A stretch of DNA of 64,000 nt from Scleromitrula shiraiana (lineage: Eukaryota > Ascomycota > Leotiomycetes > Helotiales > Sclerotiniaceae), in the NCBI GenBank assembly GCA_028455995.1, contig JABELC010000014.1, forward strand, positions 124,001 through 188,000. The letters run 5' to 3'. The notes under the pieces are model-generated. The model made no database searches, was not told where the DNA came from, and saw only the letters and a list, made by a program, of their open reading frames with translations. This document shows positions 40,741 through 56,979 of the stretch, one piece after another. The position numbers and the translations under genes are program-made. Numbering within the stretch: the first letter of the stretch is position 1; the number at the start of each line of letters is the position of its first letter.

Positions 40741-43700
40741 AACTAAACAAAATTGTATATCTAAAATCTTTTATAAAAAACTATTAATCATAAATAAATA
40801 TGAATTTAGAAAATTAACAAATCATTAAGAAAAAAATCATAAAATACATAAAAAAAATAAAAATAAATTAAAATTAAAAAAAAGAATATTAAAATTAGAG
40901 ACCGTATATACAAAAAAATAAAGAAATATATATAAAAGAAAAATACAAAAACAAACATATAAAAAAACAAATTTAAAAATTTAAAATATCATTAAAAAAA
41001 ACTATTAATATTATATTTGAAAAATTTAGGATTAAATCCATTTACATAAAATATAAAATAATACAATGAAATTTAACAATAAAAATAATAATCTCAATTA
41101 TAAAATGATTATATATATATTAATTTTCTAATATCTAAATATATTAAATAAATTTATAATAACAATATTTTCAATTAATTTTGAAAATAAAATATTTAAA
41201 TATTATATATTAAATTTAACTATATTTTTATAAAAATTGAAAAATCTAGATATAAGATTTAAAATATTATATTGAAAAGATTTTTATTATTATAATATAA
41301 TAAATGAATAAATAAAATTGATATTAAAAACTATCATAAATGAAAATAAAAAAAACTGAAATAATATTTAAAGTTATTTTTTGTAAAAATAAAATAATTA
41401 TAGAAAATTTTATTGAATGATATAAAAAACTAATTATATCTTTATAAAAATATGATTTTATTATATTAATAAATTAAATAATATATTTAAATATATTATT
41501 AATTAATTATAATCATTTTTAATTATATGAAAAAAATTGAAAGACATTTTGAATTTATGATAAATTATAAAACAATAATATTAATATATATTATAGTAAA
41601 AAAGTAATTTAAAAATAATTTATAAAATCAAAATAAAAATTATAATTATAAGAGATATATTGAAATAAATGATTATAATAAATATATTAAAATAAATAAT
41701 TATAATAATTAAAAGAAATATAATGATTATTGAAATCAACTTAAATTATCATTTAATATGTGAAATCAATATAATAAAAATAATTTTAAATTAAATTATA
41801 AGAAAGAATGTCAAATATATAAAAAAAAAAGATTTTTTAAAAATTATTTAAAATTAAATTAAAAAGGAGTTTAATAAAAGTATAAACAAAAGGTTATTAA
41901 AAATAACAATAATTTTATATATAAATAGTTTTTGATATATTATAGAAACATAGAAAATAATCACAAAAAATATTAATAAAATTTATAAAGTATTTTATAT
42001 AAAAATAATTGTTTAAATAAAATCATATTGAAAATATATTATATATTACATAAATTAATTAATGATTTATAAATAATTGCTATATTGATAAAGAAAATGT
42101 TTGAATATATATTAATATATAAAAAAATATTTACAAATAGATAAATCAATAAAAGAAATATTAAAAGAAATCATATACAATTTTAAAATATTCTTTATAA
42201 ATAATCAATATAATCCTAAAAAGTTTCAAAATGTGATAATTAATATAAAAATAATAATATCATCAATTATTACAAAATAATAATATAAAATATTATAACA
42301 ATTAATTCATTTAATTATTAATTATAATAAAATAAAAACTATAAAAATAATATTTAAAAAAAAACAATATTAAGAAATCTATTAAATTATATAACATTAA
42401 TTTATTAATCAAATAAGTCAAAATTTATATTATTTATATAATTATATTATTTTTATTTTATTTAAGAAATATAAATAAATTTGATATATCTTTTAATGAT
42501 ATTAAAAGTTAAATTATTTATAATAACATTGATAAATATTTTTTCATTATATAAAAATATGATTATAATATATTTATATAATCGGTAATTTTAACTAATA
42601 TTTATTATTGTATAAAAATATAATTATGATAATTATATAAATCATTGAATTATTGAATTATTCATCAATTCTATAATATATTTAAATATATTAATTATAA
42701 TAATAGAAATAAAATTAAAATTAATAAATTAATAACATATTATAATTAATATTAGATATATGATAAATTATTAAGAGGATTTAGATTTAAAATCAATAAT
42801 AAAAAGGATAATAATATAATTAAGTCATATATTAATAAAATTTATTTGAAATATAATTTATTTTAAATAAATTCATATTTGTATAAAACTTTTAAATTAT
42901 ATTATTATGAATATTTTAATATATAATTTATTATGAAAAGATTTAAAAAATACATAAATATAATAACAATTAAAATAAAGATTGTCTTTATAAAATTTAA
43001 TTAATTAATTAATAAAATTAAACAATATTATAAAATTATATAATAAATATATAAGATTTTATGAAACAAATCATAATAATCCAATTGTATAAAAAAACAA
43101 ATATCATAAATAATGATAAAAATTATAAATAATATAATAAATATTAATAAAATAATTTTACTATGTTCAATATTTAATATTTAAATATATATAGTAAAAC
43201 CAACTTTATTTATAAAAAGTATTATTAAATAAATATTAAAACTATAAAAAACAAACAATAAAGATTATAGATATCTAATAATTGAAATAATAAGAAATAT
43301 ACTATAAAAATAAAACAAATTCTTTATATATATAATATATAATTTAAAAGTATATTTAAAAATATTAATATATGAAACATTCATTAATACAAAAAAAATA
43401 AATGAACTTTTGAATTTTCAATTTAATAAAAAATAAAAATCATAAAATTAATACAAATAACAATATTATAATAATATAATTAATTTTAATTTGCTTATAT
43501 TGTAGAGAATTTATTGATTTAATAATAAGATTATTGATAATATATAAAAAAAGATTTTGCATTGATTAGATCTAGAAATAATAATATTGAGGAATAAATT
43601 GCTTAAAAACTACTTAAATTAACAAATTATCAATATCAAAAATTAAAAAAAATTAAAGTATTGATATGTTTTTATTAAGAATAATATAATTGTATTAATC

Positions 43701-45575
43701 AATATATTTAATAACATATATTTATCAAAATATACTTAATAAATATAATTTAAATTATATATAAAAAATAATTCTAAAAAAATATTATTAAATGGTATAA
43801 TTTTATCAAATAAAAAGTATGATATATGTTTAATTAAAATATCTTTTTTAAATAAGACGATTTTTTTTATCAAATAAATTAATGAATTCAAATATTTAAA
43901 TATAAGAAATACATATTAAAAATCGAGATTTATTATGTAAAATTTGAATGATATAAAAAAGTGTGTTATATATACAATTTCTAATTATGTAATATTTAAT
44001 TTATGGATTAATATTAATAATAATTATTGTTATAATAATAATGAAAAAAACAATATAATTAATATTTATTTATATAATATTATTTAAATATATATATAAA
44101 TAATTTTGAATTTTATATATTTTATTTTTATATATATAATTTCAAAAATAAAATATATATTAAAGATTATATTTTCTATAATGTAATCATTATATAAAAT
44201 TTTAAGAGTAAAAAATTATTAATTTAATATACATTTAAATTAATATTCTATAAATTTTAAAATAATAATATTAATAGATAATTTTTATTTCTTATATATT
44301 CAAAAATAAAAATTTAAAATTATAATAATATAAATAAATAATATTTTAATTATTATTAATAAATAATTCATTTATAAAAAAAAGATTATTCAAAAGAAAC
44401 TAAATTTTTATATAAAAAATAGAAATAAGCCATAAAAATATATTTATTCAAATTTAATAATCATTTAATTTTGATAAAAAATTTAATAATTATAATAAAT
44501 TAAAAACTTTCATATAGAATTTAAAACGAATTAAAAAAATCAATATCGATATATAGAATATATCAGAAATTTTTAAAAAGTATAATATTAAAAAACTATA
44601 ATATTAAAAAAATAATATATTATTTTATATATATGAAATATTTATATTATAATTTATTATTCATTTAAAACTTGATCTAATTTAATATTAATTCTATAAA
44701 ATATGAAATTCAATAATCATAATATTAAAATATTTAATAAATATATATAATAATAAAACAGGCCTTTATAAAAAAATTTTAATTTATAGTACTAAATTTT
44801 AAATTTTTTTTATATATATATAGTTATTAATATTATATATATAAATCATTTGAATTTATTATTTTAAATGAAATATATTATTATATTAATAAATAAAAAT
44901 AAAAATAAAAATATAAATATACTATTTAAATTATATTACTAGCACAGTTTTAAATAATAATATTTAATCTTAATTTAATGATTATTATTAAAAATATAAT
45001 AAATACAATTTTCAATAATTATATTTTATTGATATTCTTTTATATTAATTGATATTATGTATTTTAATTATTAATTAAATTTAAAATGATAATTCAAAAA
45101 CTATTTATAATTAATATTATAATATTATATTAATTATATAAACACAAAGAAATTATAAAACTATAATAAATTAATGATAATAATAATTCAATAAACATAA
45201 TAATAAAAGTAAAATTTTATCTAATATTAAAAAAGTTTATTAATATAAATGAAATATCAATCGAAATTAATAAATAAATTAAAAATAAAAAAAGACTTTA
45301 ATTTTTTTTTCAAAAGATAATTAGATAATAATTAATATTATTTATTATTATAATAATCTATATATAATTATTATAAAATAAAAAAATAAAATATATAATA
45401 TAAAAAAATAATAATAATATAAAATAATAATAATATCAAATAATAATAATATATAATTCAAAGAATATTTGTTTAGATTTAATATTAATATATTATATTA
45501 TAGATAAATAAATTAGAATTTTTATAAAATTCAATTTTTTATATATATAATATTAGATTTTGAAGAAATTATTAA

Positions 45576-45737
45576 TATTTATATAATTAATATATAATCT
45601 TATATTATATATTTATTAAAGATATATATACTTTTAATAATATATAATATATTTTTTTAATTTTTTTAAATACATTACTATAATATAAAAAATATATCTA
45701 TATTGTACTATTTTACCTTTCTGGAATCATACAAATA
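45576..45737 (+). repeat. 3' LTR of element 5
   Basis: It is strongly degraded; only the final 30 bp (CTTTCTGGAATCATACAAAT) keep G and C. It aligns with 15303-15462. Confidence 0.75.
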
Positions 45738-47400
45738 CAGATATCTATTTATTTTAAAGGATCATTTTTTTTTTTTAGTATTCAAATATTCTCTGAGTCA
45801 TTGAGAGTTTTAAATTTAATTTTATATAATATGTTTTCACAAATATAATCAAACAATAAATAATATTTTGTTATATATTTCTTTAAATTGTTATTTATAA
45901 TACTAAAACTTTAATCAAAAATCATTAATTATAATTAAAATATCAAAAAAGAAAAAGAAAATTAAGAATTAAACTTTAAATAAGATCAATACTTTTTGAT
46001 ATTAAAAAAATTTATGATTTTTTGATAATAACTTGGAAATAATTTTATTTTTATTAAATATAATCAATGAAGTTTTAAATTATTATGATTTTTATATTTG
46101 ATATTAAATTAATATTAAATAAAGTTATTAAGATATATTAAATTGATTATTAAAACACAAATTCATATTGATTTCCAAAAATATAATTAATAATTATATA
46201 GCATATTTATCAAACCATTCATTACACTTTTCAGTAAAGAATTCTTTTTATCTATTTAATAAAAGAAATTACAAAATATTAACAAAAACATAGTTTTATT
46301 ATTATTATTAAAATTTATTATGTTTCGTTATATATTTTAATTTAGATATGACGAAACATAATAAATTTTGATAAAGAATAAAATAAATTTCAATATTAAT
46401 TAAATTTTATTTAATTTATACAAACAATTTGAGATTATTATAAAATGAGAAACAAATAAATTTTTTGAATTTTTTGATGTAATCAAAAAAGATTAATTTA
46501 AGAATAAGATATTTATAATTACTCTAATATGTTTTATATCAAAAAATGTTATCAATTGTTTATGATAATCAATAATAAATTAATCTTAAATTAAATGAAA
46601 TCATTTTTGAAAACAGTTTTATTTATTAAATAAAATTAACCTTTTCTTATATCAATTTTGTTCATGAAATAAATTTTTAATTATAAATTCTCGATTATAA
46701 CTATATGGTTTTATTATGAAAATAATTAATTTAGTAAAAAGAAATGTAAAAAGATATTTGACAAATATATAAAAGAATATAATAAATTATTCAAAAAATA
46801 ATATAATTTGCCAGTGAATACAAAGATGATAATTAATTATCAATTTATAACTTCTTGATTTATAAAGTATTTTAAAAATCATTAAAAAAGAAATTTCCTA
46901 TTGTAAAAAATCTAAAAACTTTTTAAAATTGATCAAAATTAACACTTTCAATATTGAATAAATCGTACCTACATTAAGAAATAACAAAATCCCTTTCAAG
47001 TTATAATATAAAGAAATAGTTATCATTAATTAATTCTAATTAAATTTATCATAACTAAATCATCATATGAATCATTAATATTCAAAAACATAGAAATAGA
47101 GAATTAATTTGAGAATAATCATTTTTGTCATAAATGAAAAATCAATTTTGTAATATATTATTAATTTTATATTATTAATATTTTAATTGAAATTGGAAAA
47201 ATTTCCTATTATGAATCTTTAATCTGATATATTGATTGATTAATTGATTAATTTTTCATTTTAATAGTTTATATTAGTTTAAGATTATATAGGACAATTA
47301 AGACTTAGCAATCCTAATAAATCTAAAGATTATTTGAAATACAAGTTAATTATTATTGATTTATTTTAAAAGATATTAAAAGTTTAATTCTATTATAAGC
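45738..47400. other. Unassigned AT-rich sequence with a strong hairpin
   Basis: There is no gene or element alignment. It contains the 24-bp inverted repeat at 46310-46369. The right limit is only an estimate of where LINE copy D begins; no poly-T tail is visible there. Confidence 0.35.
46310..46369. repeat. 24-bp inverted repeat with 12-nt loop
   Basis: The left arm AAAATTTATTATGTTTCGT plus TATAT (46310-46333) faces ATATG plus ACGAAACATAATAAATTTT (46346-46369). There is one mismatch (T against C, itself RIP-like). A 24-bp stem holding several G and C is unexpected by chance in this composition. It may be a small foldback element or a transcript hairpin. Confidence 0.8.
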
Positions 47401-50400
47401 AAAAAATATATTTTTAATAAAATATAAATATTGAATTCTTTTTATTGTACTTTTATTGTTATTTTTTTATTATTATTTTTTTAATTCCTTTTAATTGTTA
47501 GCTTCTTTTTGTTTCATTTGTTCCAATTTAATTTATTTTTCAAAAGATTGAAATCCTTTTAATATTTATCTTTAAATAAGACAAAATGTTTTTTAAAAAA
47601 CTTATTTTTATTTTATTTTTTAATTATTGTTTTAATTTTTGAAATTTTTTATAAAAAGATAAAAAGTATATTAAAATTTATTATAATTTATAATTATATT
47701 TATTTATATTCATATATTCCTTTGTATATAAATATAATTTAAAATATTTATATTTAAATGTAAAATAAGAAAATTGATTTATTATCTTTTCTTTTATTTT
47801 TTCTAAAAACTATATTTATATTTTAAATCAAATAAAACAAATCTTTATATAGAAATTTAGGTCATTTGTTTTTATTATATATTATTTATATTAAGTTTGT
47901 TTTTTATTTTTATTTTTAAAAGAATAAAGTTTATTTTAATTTTAATTAAAGAATTTATAATTGTTTTTTTAGTTATTTAGTTTATTATTTTAGTTTTAAA
48001 GATATTATAATGTTTTAATATTCAATATAATCTAATTATAATATTTTTTAAAAAAAACTAGTTTTATTATCATATAAATTTGAATTCAATAAATTTATCT
48101 TAAACTATTTAAAGAAATTTTAAATCGAAAAATTATGATTTGATTATTTATATATATTTTAAAGGTCTGATTTAATTAATAATAAAATTGATATATTTAA
48201 GTATTTATATAATTATTTTTAATCTTTTATTATAAATAAATTGATTTAGTTTAAGATTTGTAATTTTAATAAAGTTTAATAAATAAAAATCTAGTTTTGG
48301 TATTAAAAGGATTTTTTTTTGAATTAAAATATATTAATTCAACTTTTATTTTATGATGTTTTAGAATGATTAAGATATATATATAAAGTTTTATAATAAT
48401 ATTAGTTATATTTTATAATATTTTAATAAAATATTTTTAAATAATACTTTTTTTAAATAATATATTGATTTTAATTATAAAAGAAGCTCTTTTTTTAAAA
48501 TGAAAAATAAAAAAATTGAATAACTTTTAAAAAATTATATTTAATGAATTTTTAAATAAAGTTTAAGATTTTTTTAGATTTATATAATTATTTTTTGATT
48601 AATTTAAATTAATTAAATTTGAATTTGTTATTTATAATTTATAATCTAGTTTTATCAATAAAATATAATGTATTAAATGTTAATATATAAATAATATATT
48701 TCTGAATTATTAAATTTAATTAAATTATTAAAAATTTCAAAGCTATTTTTATTTTTATTAAAATAATCAATATAGTTTGAAATATATCTAATATCTTTTA
48801 AAATAATAGATTTTATAATATCTCAAAAGATTTTATAAACCTTTTTTAGTTGTTTTATCAAATAAAAGATTTATATTTCATAATAATTCTAATATAAATA
48901 AATTATAATTGTTTAAAAATAAGTAATAAAAATTCTTTTTTTAAATTTATTGATTTTATTATATAAAAAAATGGATTGTATTTATGATATTTAAATTATA
49001 ATATAATATTTGGAAATTAAGTTAATATTGAATTAGATCCTTAATTCTTTAATTACTTTTTTTTAGTTTTATAATATTATTATTCAAAAGTAAAATATAT
49101 ATATTTTTTATTAATTGAGATATTAAAAAATAAATCAAATTTGTTTTTATTACATTGAATTTTATTTTATTTTTACTTTTTTTTAAAAAATAAATGATAT
49201 ATTTATTTTTTTGATATTTTAATATTGTTTTTGAAACTAATCGATATTATTATTAAAATGATATTGTTTATATATAATTTGATTTTAAAAAAAATTAAAA
49301 TCAAATAAAACAAATTTTTAATATATCTAAAAAATAAAATTAAAAAAATTAAAGATTTTTATAAAATATTTAGTTTAATATTTCGAAATTCTTCAATTCA
49401 TTCATTAAATAATAATTGTAAAAAAAATCGATTTAAAAAGATTCTATTTAATGAATTCATTTTTTAATAAATATAATTTTTGAAAAATTATTAATAATTA
49501 GTGTTTAACTATATAATTAAATATATTTTTTATATTACAAAAAAAGTCGATATCATAAATTTACATTATTTATTGTTTTTAATTTCATTAATAAAAAGCA
49601 TTGTTATATCAATTACTAATGTTTTAAATTGTTTATTGATTTAAAAATAATAAAATAATATTATTAGGTTCATTAAAAAGTTTAATCTTTGAATTAAAAT
49701 CTTTTTATTTATCTTTTTTAAATAATTAAAAAATATAGTAATTTAATTTATTTTAAAAACTATATAAATAAATTTCTTTAACTTTTTTAAAATTATTTTC
49801 ATTATTTATTTTTAGTATTTAAAATGATATGTATAATCAACAAAATTTAAATGGCTAAAAAAAATATTTAAAAATATTTTAAAAATATACAAAATAATTT
49901 CCTAAATAATTCTATTGAAATCAAAATCTTTTTTTTTGATTTTGATTAAATGAATATTTGTTAATTAAATAAGAAACAATTTTAACTAATTTCATATATT
50001 TTAAAGTCAATAATTTTTTGATTTCAAATTAAATATTTATAAAAAATATATATATATATATTTCACAACATTAAGCATTTATTATTAAATAACTTTTCAA
50101 AATTATTATTATTTATAGAAATCCAAAATTTTCTAATAAATCTTTAATTTTTTATATAATTAAAAATTTTAAATATCAATAGAAAATCTTTTTTCTTGAA
50201 AAATTGATTCCAATACTAGTATTTTTAAATCATATTATGTTTAACTATATTTAAATCAAATAAGTTAATAATAATAATTTGAATTCATTCTATTACTAAT
50301 ATTCATTCATAAAAATCTTTAACTTTTATAATTTATTATAATTTAAACTTTAAATTATAAATTTCTTTTAATAAAATGTTAATCTTAATAGTTTTAATAA

Positions 50401-52098
50401 TAACATTAATAAACTTTTAAATCTTTGATTAAACAACTCTTTTATTTTAACCAAAAATATTATATAAATCAAATTAAATAATGTTATTATCATGTTTTTG
50501 AAAAAAATCTAACAACTTTACAAAAATGTTTTAATTAATTCATTAAATATAAAATCCATTTTCAAAAAAAATTTTGATCATATTTATATTCTTATTATTT
50601 TTCAAAATAAACAAAATTTTGAAATAATTTAAATCAATATTTTAAATAATTTATGAATCTTTAATTCATTCAATTAATAGCATTAAGATCAAAACAAAAT
50701 TTAAAATCGATTTTTATATAAAATAAAAATAATAACGACTTTTTGTTATTTAATTTACTGAAAAATTCCAACTTTTAATTTTTAATTTAATTTATCAATT
50801 TATCAATTCTAAATAATTTAAAAATTTGAAAATCTTATTAAAAATAATATATATTAAAATTCTTAATTATAATAGAAAGAAATTTTTTATTCTTTAAATA
50901 AATATTATTTAAAGTTTTTTAATTCTATTTTGGTCTAAATTCTTTTATTATATATATTAATAATCTAAATTATAAAAGCATTTTATTATATATTTAAAAT
51001 AAATAAATCAAAGTCTTAAAGAAATATAGAAATAATAAAAATAATAGTTTAATAATTTTTCAAAATATATATTAAAACCTTCAAGTTCAACTACAATTTT
51101 TTAAAGTTTAAAAATATTTATAAAAAATTAAAATAAAAAAGATTTTACAATTATTATTTTAAAATATTTAAAGTTTTTATATTGAAATTAGATTTATATT
51201 TAATTCAATTATCTTTTTGCATATATTTTTAATTGTTTTTCTATTTTAATTAAAGTTTATTTAAGAAATTTTAATAAAACATTATTTTATTATAAAATGT
51301 CTTTTTTAATATTTATTATTTAAACTTCAATAATTATAAATAAATTATGTAAATATAAATCTATTATATAAGATTCTTTATAATTAATATATTTTAAAAT
51401 CAAATATATATAAATTTCCTTGATTATTTTATATAAAAAATAAATATATTTAATCATAATATAACTTTTTTCATATCATTAATATTATGATTTTGTTTAT
51501 AAATATTTTTTAAATATCTAAAATTTCAATAATTTTTATATTATATTAAAAAAACAATATTATAAAGTTTCTTTATTTATAAACCTTATTTAATAAAATA
51601 AAGCATTTTTTAAATTATTTATTTTATTTTTTATTTTACTATAAAAATTATAATTATTAATTCTATTCTTTATTCAATTTGTTGCATAACAATAATTAAT
51701 TAATAAAACATTTTAATAAATAAAAATTTATGAAAAGTTTTGATTTTTTTATTAATTAAACTTATTTATTTTGATATATTAAAATTTATAATTAAGATAT
51801 TATAAATAATCACTTTATATTATTATTTATTTTTTTGAATATTTTACAATATAATAAAATCTTTTGATATAAATTACTGTTTTAAACAATATTTAATAAA
51901 GAAAATGTTTATTATCATAATTATAATGTTTTTTAAAATCGTAATATTATATTTATTATAAATCTGTTAATTCTTTTATTTATAAATATTTTATCAAAAG
52001 TGTTTTAAAGTGTTAAAAGCAAAAGAATTCTTTTTATATTTATTAATAATTTTATTAAAATTATTTAATTTAGAGTAATTAATGTTTTTTAATATTAT
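47400..52098 (-). mobile_element. LINE copy D, 3' and RT part, - strand
   Basis: It aligns with copy C from about 18540 (at 48215), through the RT block (19796-19840 against 49501-49548), to 21060-22200 (at 50790-52050). It is more diverged than B and C. The 3' end is estimated at 47400 by collinearity and shows no poly-T. The element is interrupted at 52098 by the LTR element 3/4 composite and resumes at 60921. Confidence 0.65.
49501..49548 (-). pseudogene. Reverse transcriptase motif fossil of LINE copy D
   Basis: The - strand reads NIKNIFNYIVKH, aligning with DIKKVFDYIIKN of copy C. Both Asp positions are now Asn, again G-to-A on the coding strand. Confidence 0.65.
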
Positions 52099-52258
52099 TG
52101 TTTGTATGACTCTGGGGGTATAGAACTATATAATATATGTATTCTTTTATATTATATTAATATATTTAAGAAAATTAGAAAGAATATTGTATATTATTGA
52201 AAATATATATTTTCTTAATAGACATATAATATAAAGTTATATATTGATTATATAGATA
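52099..52258 (-). repeat. 3' LTR of element 3 (160 bp)
   Basis: It starts TGTTTGTATGACTCTGGGGG on the + strand, with the outer end preserved and the inner end decayed. Confidence 0.88.
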
Positions 52259-55200
52259 TTAGCAATTTTTTAAAAACTTAATATTATATATATAAAAAAT
52301 TGAATTTTATAAAAATTATAAATTATTTATATAAAATAAAAGAAGAATAAACTTTTTTTAATCTTTTACTTTTTTAATATCTTTATAATTTGTTTATATA
52401 TAATATAATATTTTAATATCAAATTAAAATAAATATTATTATTTTATATTATTATTATTTTTTATATTATGTATTTTATTATTTTATTTTAGAATAATTA
52501 TATATAAATTAAATAAATAATATTGATTATTATTTGATTATTTTTTAAAAAAAAAATAAAAATAAAATAAAAATCTTTTTTAATATTTAATTTATTTATT
52601 AATCTGTATTAATATTTTATTTATATTAATAAGTTTTTTTAGTATTGAATAAAATTGTGTTTTTATTATTATATTTATTAAATTATCATTATTATTAATT
52701 TATTATATTTTCGCAATTTTTTTATATTTATATTATTAAATATAATAATATTAGAATATTGATTATAAATCATTTTTTGATTATTATTCTAAATTTAATT
52801 GATAATTGAAATAGGGAATATAAATCAATATAAATAATTAATAATAAAATATAGTTATTAAAAATTTTATTGATTATATTTTTGATAATTATTATTAAAT
52901 CGAAATTAAAGATTATTACATAAAGTTTTAATATTAATATAATTTAAATAATATATTTATATTTAATTAAAAATTAATATATAATATCTATATTTTTATT
53001 TTTATTTATGAATATAATAATATATTTGATTTAAAATAATAAATTAAAATTATTAATATAGAAAATATTAATAAATATATATATATAAAAAAGATTGAAA
53101 TTAAATAATATAAATCAAAATCCTTCTATAAAGTTTTCTTTTTATTATTATATATATTTTTTGAATATTTTTATATTTTTATTATTTAATTTAGTATTTT
53201 ATATAATTCATATTAAATCGAATAAAGCTTTAAATTAATAATAAATTATGATATAAATATTTTGAGTATATTATATCATATATTGCTTTTTCGATATTAT
53301 ATTTTTTCAGAATTTACTATATATTTTATATATATTAATATTAATACTTTTGATTTATTTTAAATTTTTATATGAAAATCTTTAATTTATTATAATCATT
53401 AAATTTACTAATAAAATTAAATCATTATTAAATTTAAATAAATATATTTTAATTAATTATTTTTATTTTTTATCTAAAAATTTAATTCTTTTTAAATAAT
53501 ATTTTGTTTTATAAATAAATTATTTATTAATAATAATTAAAATACTATCTCTTTATATTATTATAATTCTAAATATTTATTTTATATATATAATAAATAA
53601 AAATTATATATCAATATTATTATTTTAAATTTTATAATTTAATAATTTAAATATATATCAAACTAATAATTTTTTGTTTTTAGAATTCTATAAAATAATT
53701 ATATCATAAAATTTAAAATAATAATTATGATTATTAATATTAATTAATAAATTGAATATTATATAAATATAAAATGTTTTTTCTTATATTATTAAAATTT
53801 TATATAATAAACCTTGACTTTTTATATATATTTTTTATATTTAAATATTTAAATTCGTTAATCTATTTATATTTAAAAAGAATTATTTTTATTAAAATCT
53901 TTTTTTATTTTGTTATTTTGAATACATTAATTTTTATTAATCTATTTAATTCTTTTTTTTTGATTTTATATATATATATTTTTTTTCTTTTTTATTTAGC
54001 TTATTTGATGAGGAAAATCAATTTGTTAATAAAAAAGGCTTTAATTAAATATATAATATATTTGTTATTTAACAAAATTATAATATTTGATAATATTTTT
54101 TTAAAATCTTTATTTTTTATATATAATTTAAATTGTATTTTTTATTATATATCTTATTAAATATATTAATAAAGTTAAATTATTATTAATAATAAAATAT
54201 TAAGGCTTTAATCTTTTTTTGATTTGCTATATTTGTGAATTATTGATTTAAATAGTTTTAATATTATTGCTTTTAATATTTTTTGAATAGTTAATTAATT
54301 ATTATTATTATTTATAGATATGAATAATATATAATTTTTTATATATATTATTAATAATATTAATATTAAATCAATAAATTTTTTATAATATAAATAAATT
54401 GATGTTAATTATATTATTATAATATAATTATTTATATTGATTTTATAGTTTTTGTTTTTTATTGATTTAAAAATATAAAGATTTATTTATTGTTTTTTTT
54501 TAATTTTAATAATTTTTTTATATTTCAAATTTTTTAAATATATTTTTAGATTATATATTATATATATAAATAATTTCTTTTATTTTTATAATATATTTTT
54601 TATTAATCAAGTCATTTTATATTTATAAATTTTATTATTTATTTTTTATAGTTTTATTATTTTTCAATTAATAATAGTTTTTATTAATAAATCTGATTTT
54701 TTTATATATATAAATATATTAAATTTTAAAAATATTAGAATTAATTTATTAAGATTTATTAAATTATTTATAGCTTTTATTATTATTTATAATATTTATT
54801 TTTTTATAAAGCGAAATTATTATAATTTATTTTGTAAAATTTTATATATTTATTATAAAATTTTATAATATTATTTAATTTTATTAATTAATTAATAAAA
54901 TTTCATAAAATTATTTTTATTTCCATTATTATAATGGTTATATATTTAATGAATTTTTTTATAATAAATTATATATTAATATTAATAATAATATAATTTA
55001 AAAATTTTATATAGATATCAATCTATTTGAATTAAATTACATTTTAAATATATTTTATTAAAAAGTTATTTAGAAATATTATTGTTTAATATTTTGTTAT
55101 TTTATTAAGTATATATAATATTAGTTTTTTATTAATATATTTAATATTAATTATGATTATATAATTAAATTGAATATTATTATTTTTATTATTATTGATT

Positions 55201-56979
55201 TTGAACTTCAATTTTTTTGATAATTTGTTATATATTTAATATTAATTATAATATTTTATTAGTTTATTAATCTTGTTTTTATTTATATTATTATAATGAA
55301 TTTATTTAAATATATTATAATAAATTTATTTAAATATATTATATAATTTATAAATAATTAAATGATTGAAATATTTATATAAGTATTATAATTTTATTTT
55401 TATGAAATAATAAATTTTATTTAAGATTATTGATTATATAAATATATTATAATTATATTTTTATGATAAAAAATCATTATTATATTTTTATATAATAAAA
55501 AAATATTTATTAACTTTATTATAAATAATTTAATTTTTAATATTATTAAAAATATATTAAATTTATTCATATTTATTAAATATAATAAAAATAATATATT
55601 TATATAAATAATATAAACTTTAATTTATTCATTTAATAATTCGACTTTATATAATTTGATAAATTTTTTAATATTTTGTTTTTTAAATATAATCTTTATA
55701 ATTTTCATTTTATTATAATTAATAATTAAATCAATTAATTTTTGTAATATTTTAAATTATTATTTACTAATAATTGATATTATCATTGTTTTTATATCAA
55801 TTATAATATTTTAAAATTTATTAAGATTATATTTATTATTTATAAAAAATATTTTGAAATTATATATAATTTATTTTAATATTATATTTTTATTAATTTA
55901 ATCATTATTAAATAATTTTTTATATATTAATATATATTTAAATATTTTTTTTACAAGTTTAATAATTATTTATAAATTATTAATTAGACTATTTGATATA
56001 TAAGATATTTTTAATATAGTTTTATTTAAATATTTTATTTTTATGTAAAATATCTTATAAATTTTTTTAATATCTTTTTTCTTTATTTTTTGCTTTTTTT
56101 TATAATATATCAAAAATTATTCATATATATAATTATTATTATTTTCAATAATTTTTTTTATACTTTTTTTAAATTTTTTTTTGATTTGACTTTAAATAAT
56201 TTATAAAAAAACATTTTTTTTTTGTATATTTAATATCGTGTTTTATAATTTGATTTAGAGTTATTTTTATTATATCAATTTTAAATATTAAATTATAATT
56301 TAGATTGATTTTAATAATTATTATATTTTTTTTAATTATTATAATTATTTATTTTATTATATTTATTATAATTAAAATCTTTATTTTAATTTTATAAATT
56401 ATTTATAAATTTTTTTTCGATATAATATATATTAATATTATTATTTTACAATTTATTATAGATCTAAATCGTTCTTTTGATTTTTTAAATAAAATCAAAA
56501 ATCTTTATAATTAATTAATAATATATTTGAATATATTATTAAATTTAATAATATAATAAAATTATTTTTTTATAAAAATATAATTAGTTTTTTATATTAT
56601 TTAATAAAATTTTATATAATTGCTTTATTTTTATAAAAAATAATTTTAAATATTATTTAAGTTCTTTTTTTGAATTTTTATTTATTACATTTATTATTAT
56701 TAATCTTATCTATTTATTTATTTATTATATTATAATAATATAATTTTTTTTAATATTATATTTTGAATTTTATAATTAAACTTTTTATTTTTTATAAAAA
56801 TATAATAAAATTCAATATATAATATTTAAACATTTTATTTTTAAATATAATTAAAAATACTATTATTATAAATTCATTTAAAATATTTACATATTATAAA
56901 ATTAATTTATATATAATCAATTTATAATCAAAATCATTATTTCCATTATTAAATTTTATTATATTATTATATATTTTGT

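Larger units (their letters stand above)
38811..45737 (+). mobile_element. LTR retrotransposon element 5, internally deleted
   Basis: The 5' LTR (38811-38967) and 3' LTR (45576-45737) bound 6927 bp collinear with element 1. It is about 0.7 kb shorter. Losses include roughly 110 bp opposite 12190-12300 of element 1 and one of the two pentad-repeat blocks (only 40570-40740 remains). Flanking 5-mers (TTGTT on the left, CAGAT on the right) do not match, so the target duplication is lost or the ends are recombinant. No coding frame survives. The - strand open frame at 40565-40750 is antisense to the element. Confidence 0.82.

Noticed and set aside
53774..54160. 128-codon + strand open frame
   Set aside because: It lies antisense to LTR element 3 and has an all-hydrophobic Phe/Ile/Leu/Tyr composition expected from A+T-only DNA; the homologous place in element 2 (30967-31158) is only partly open.
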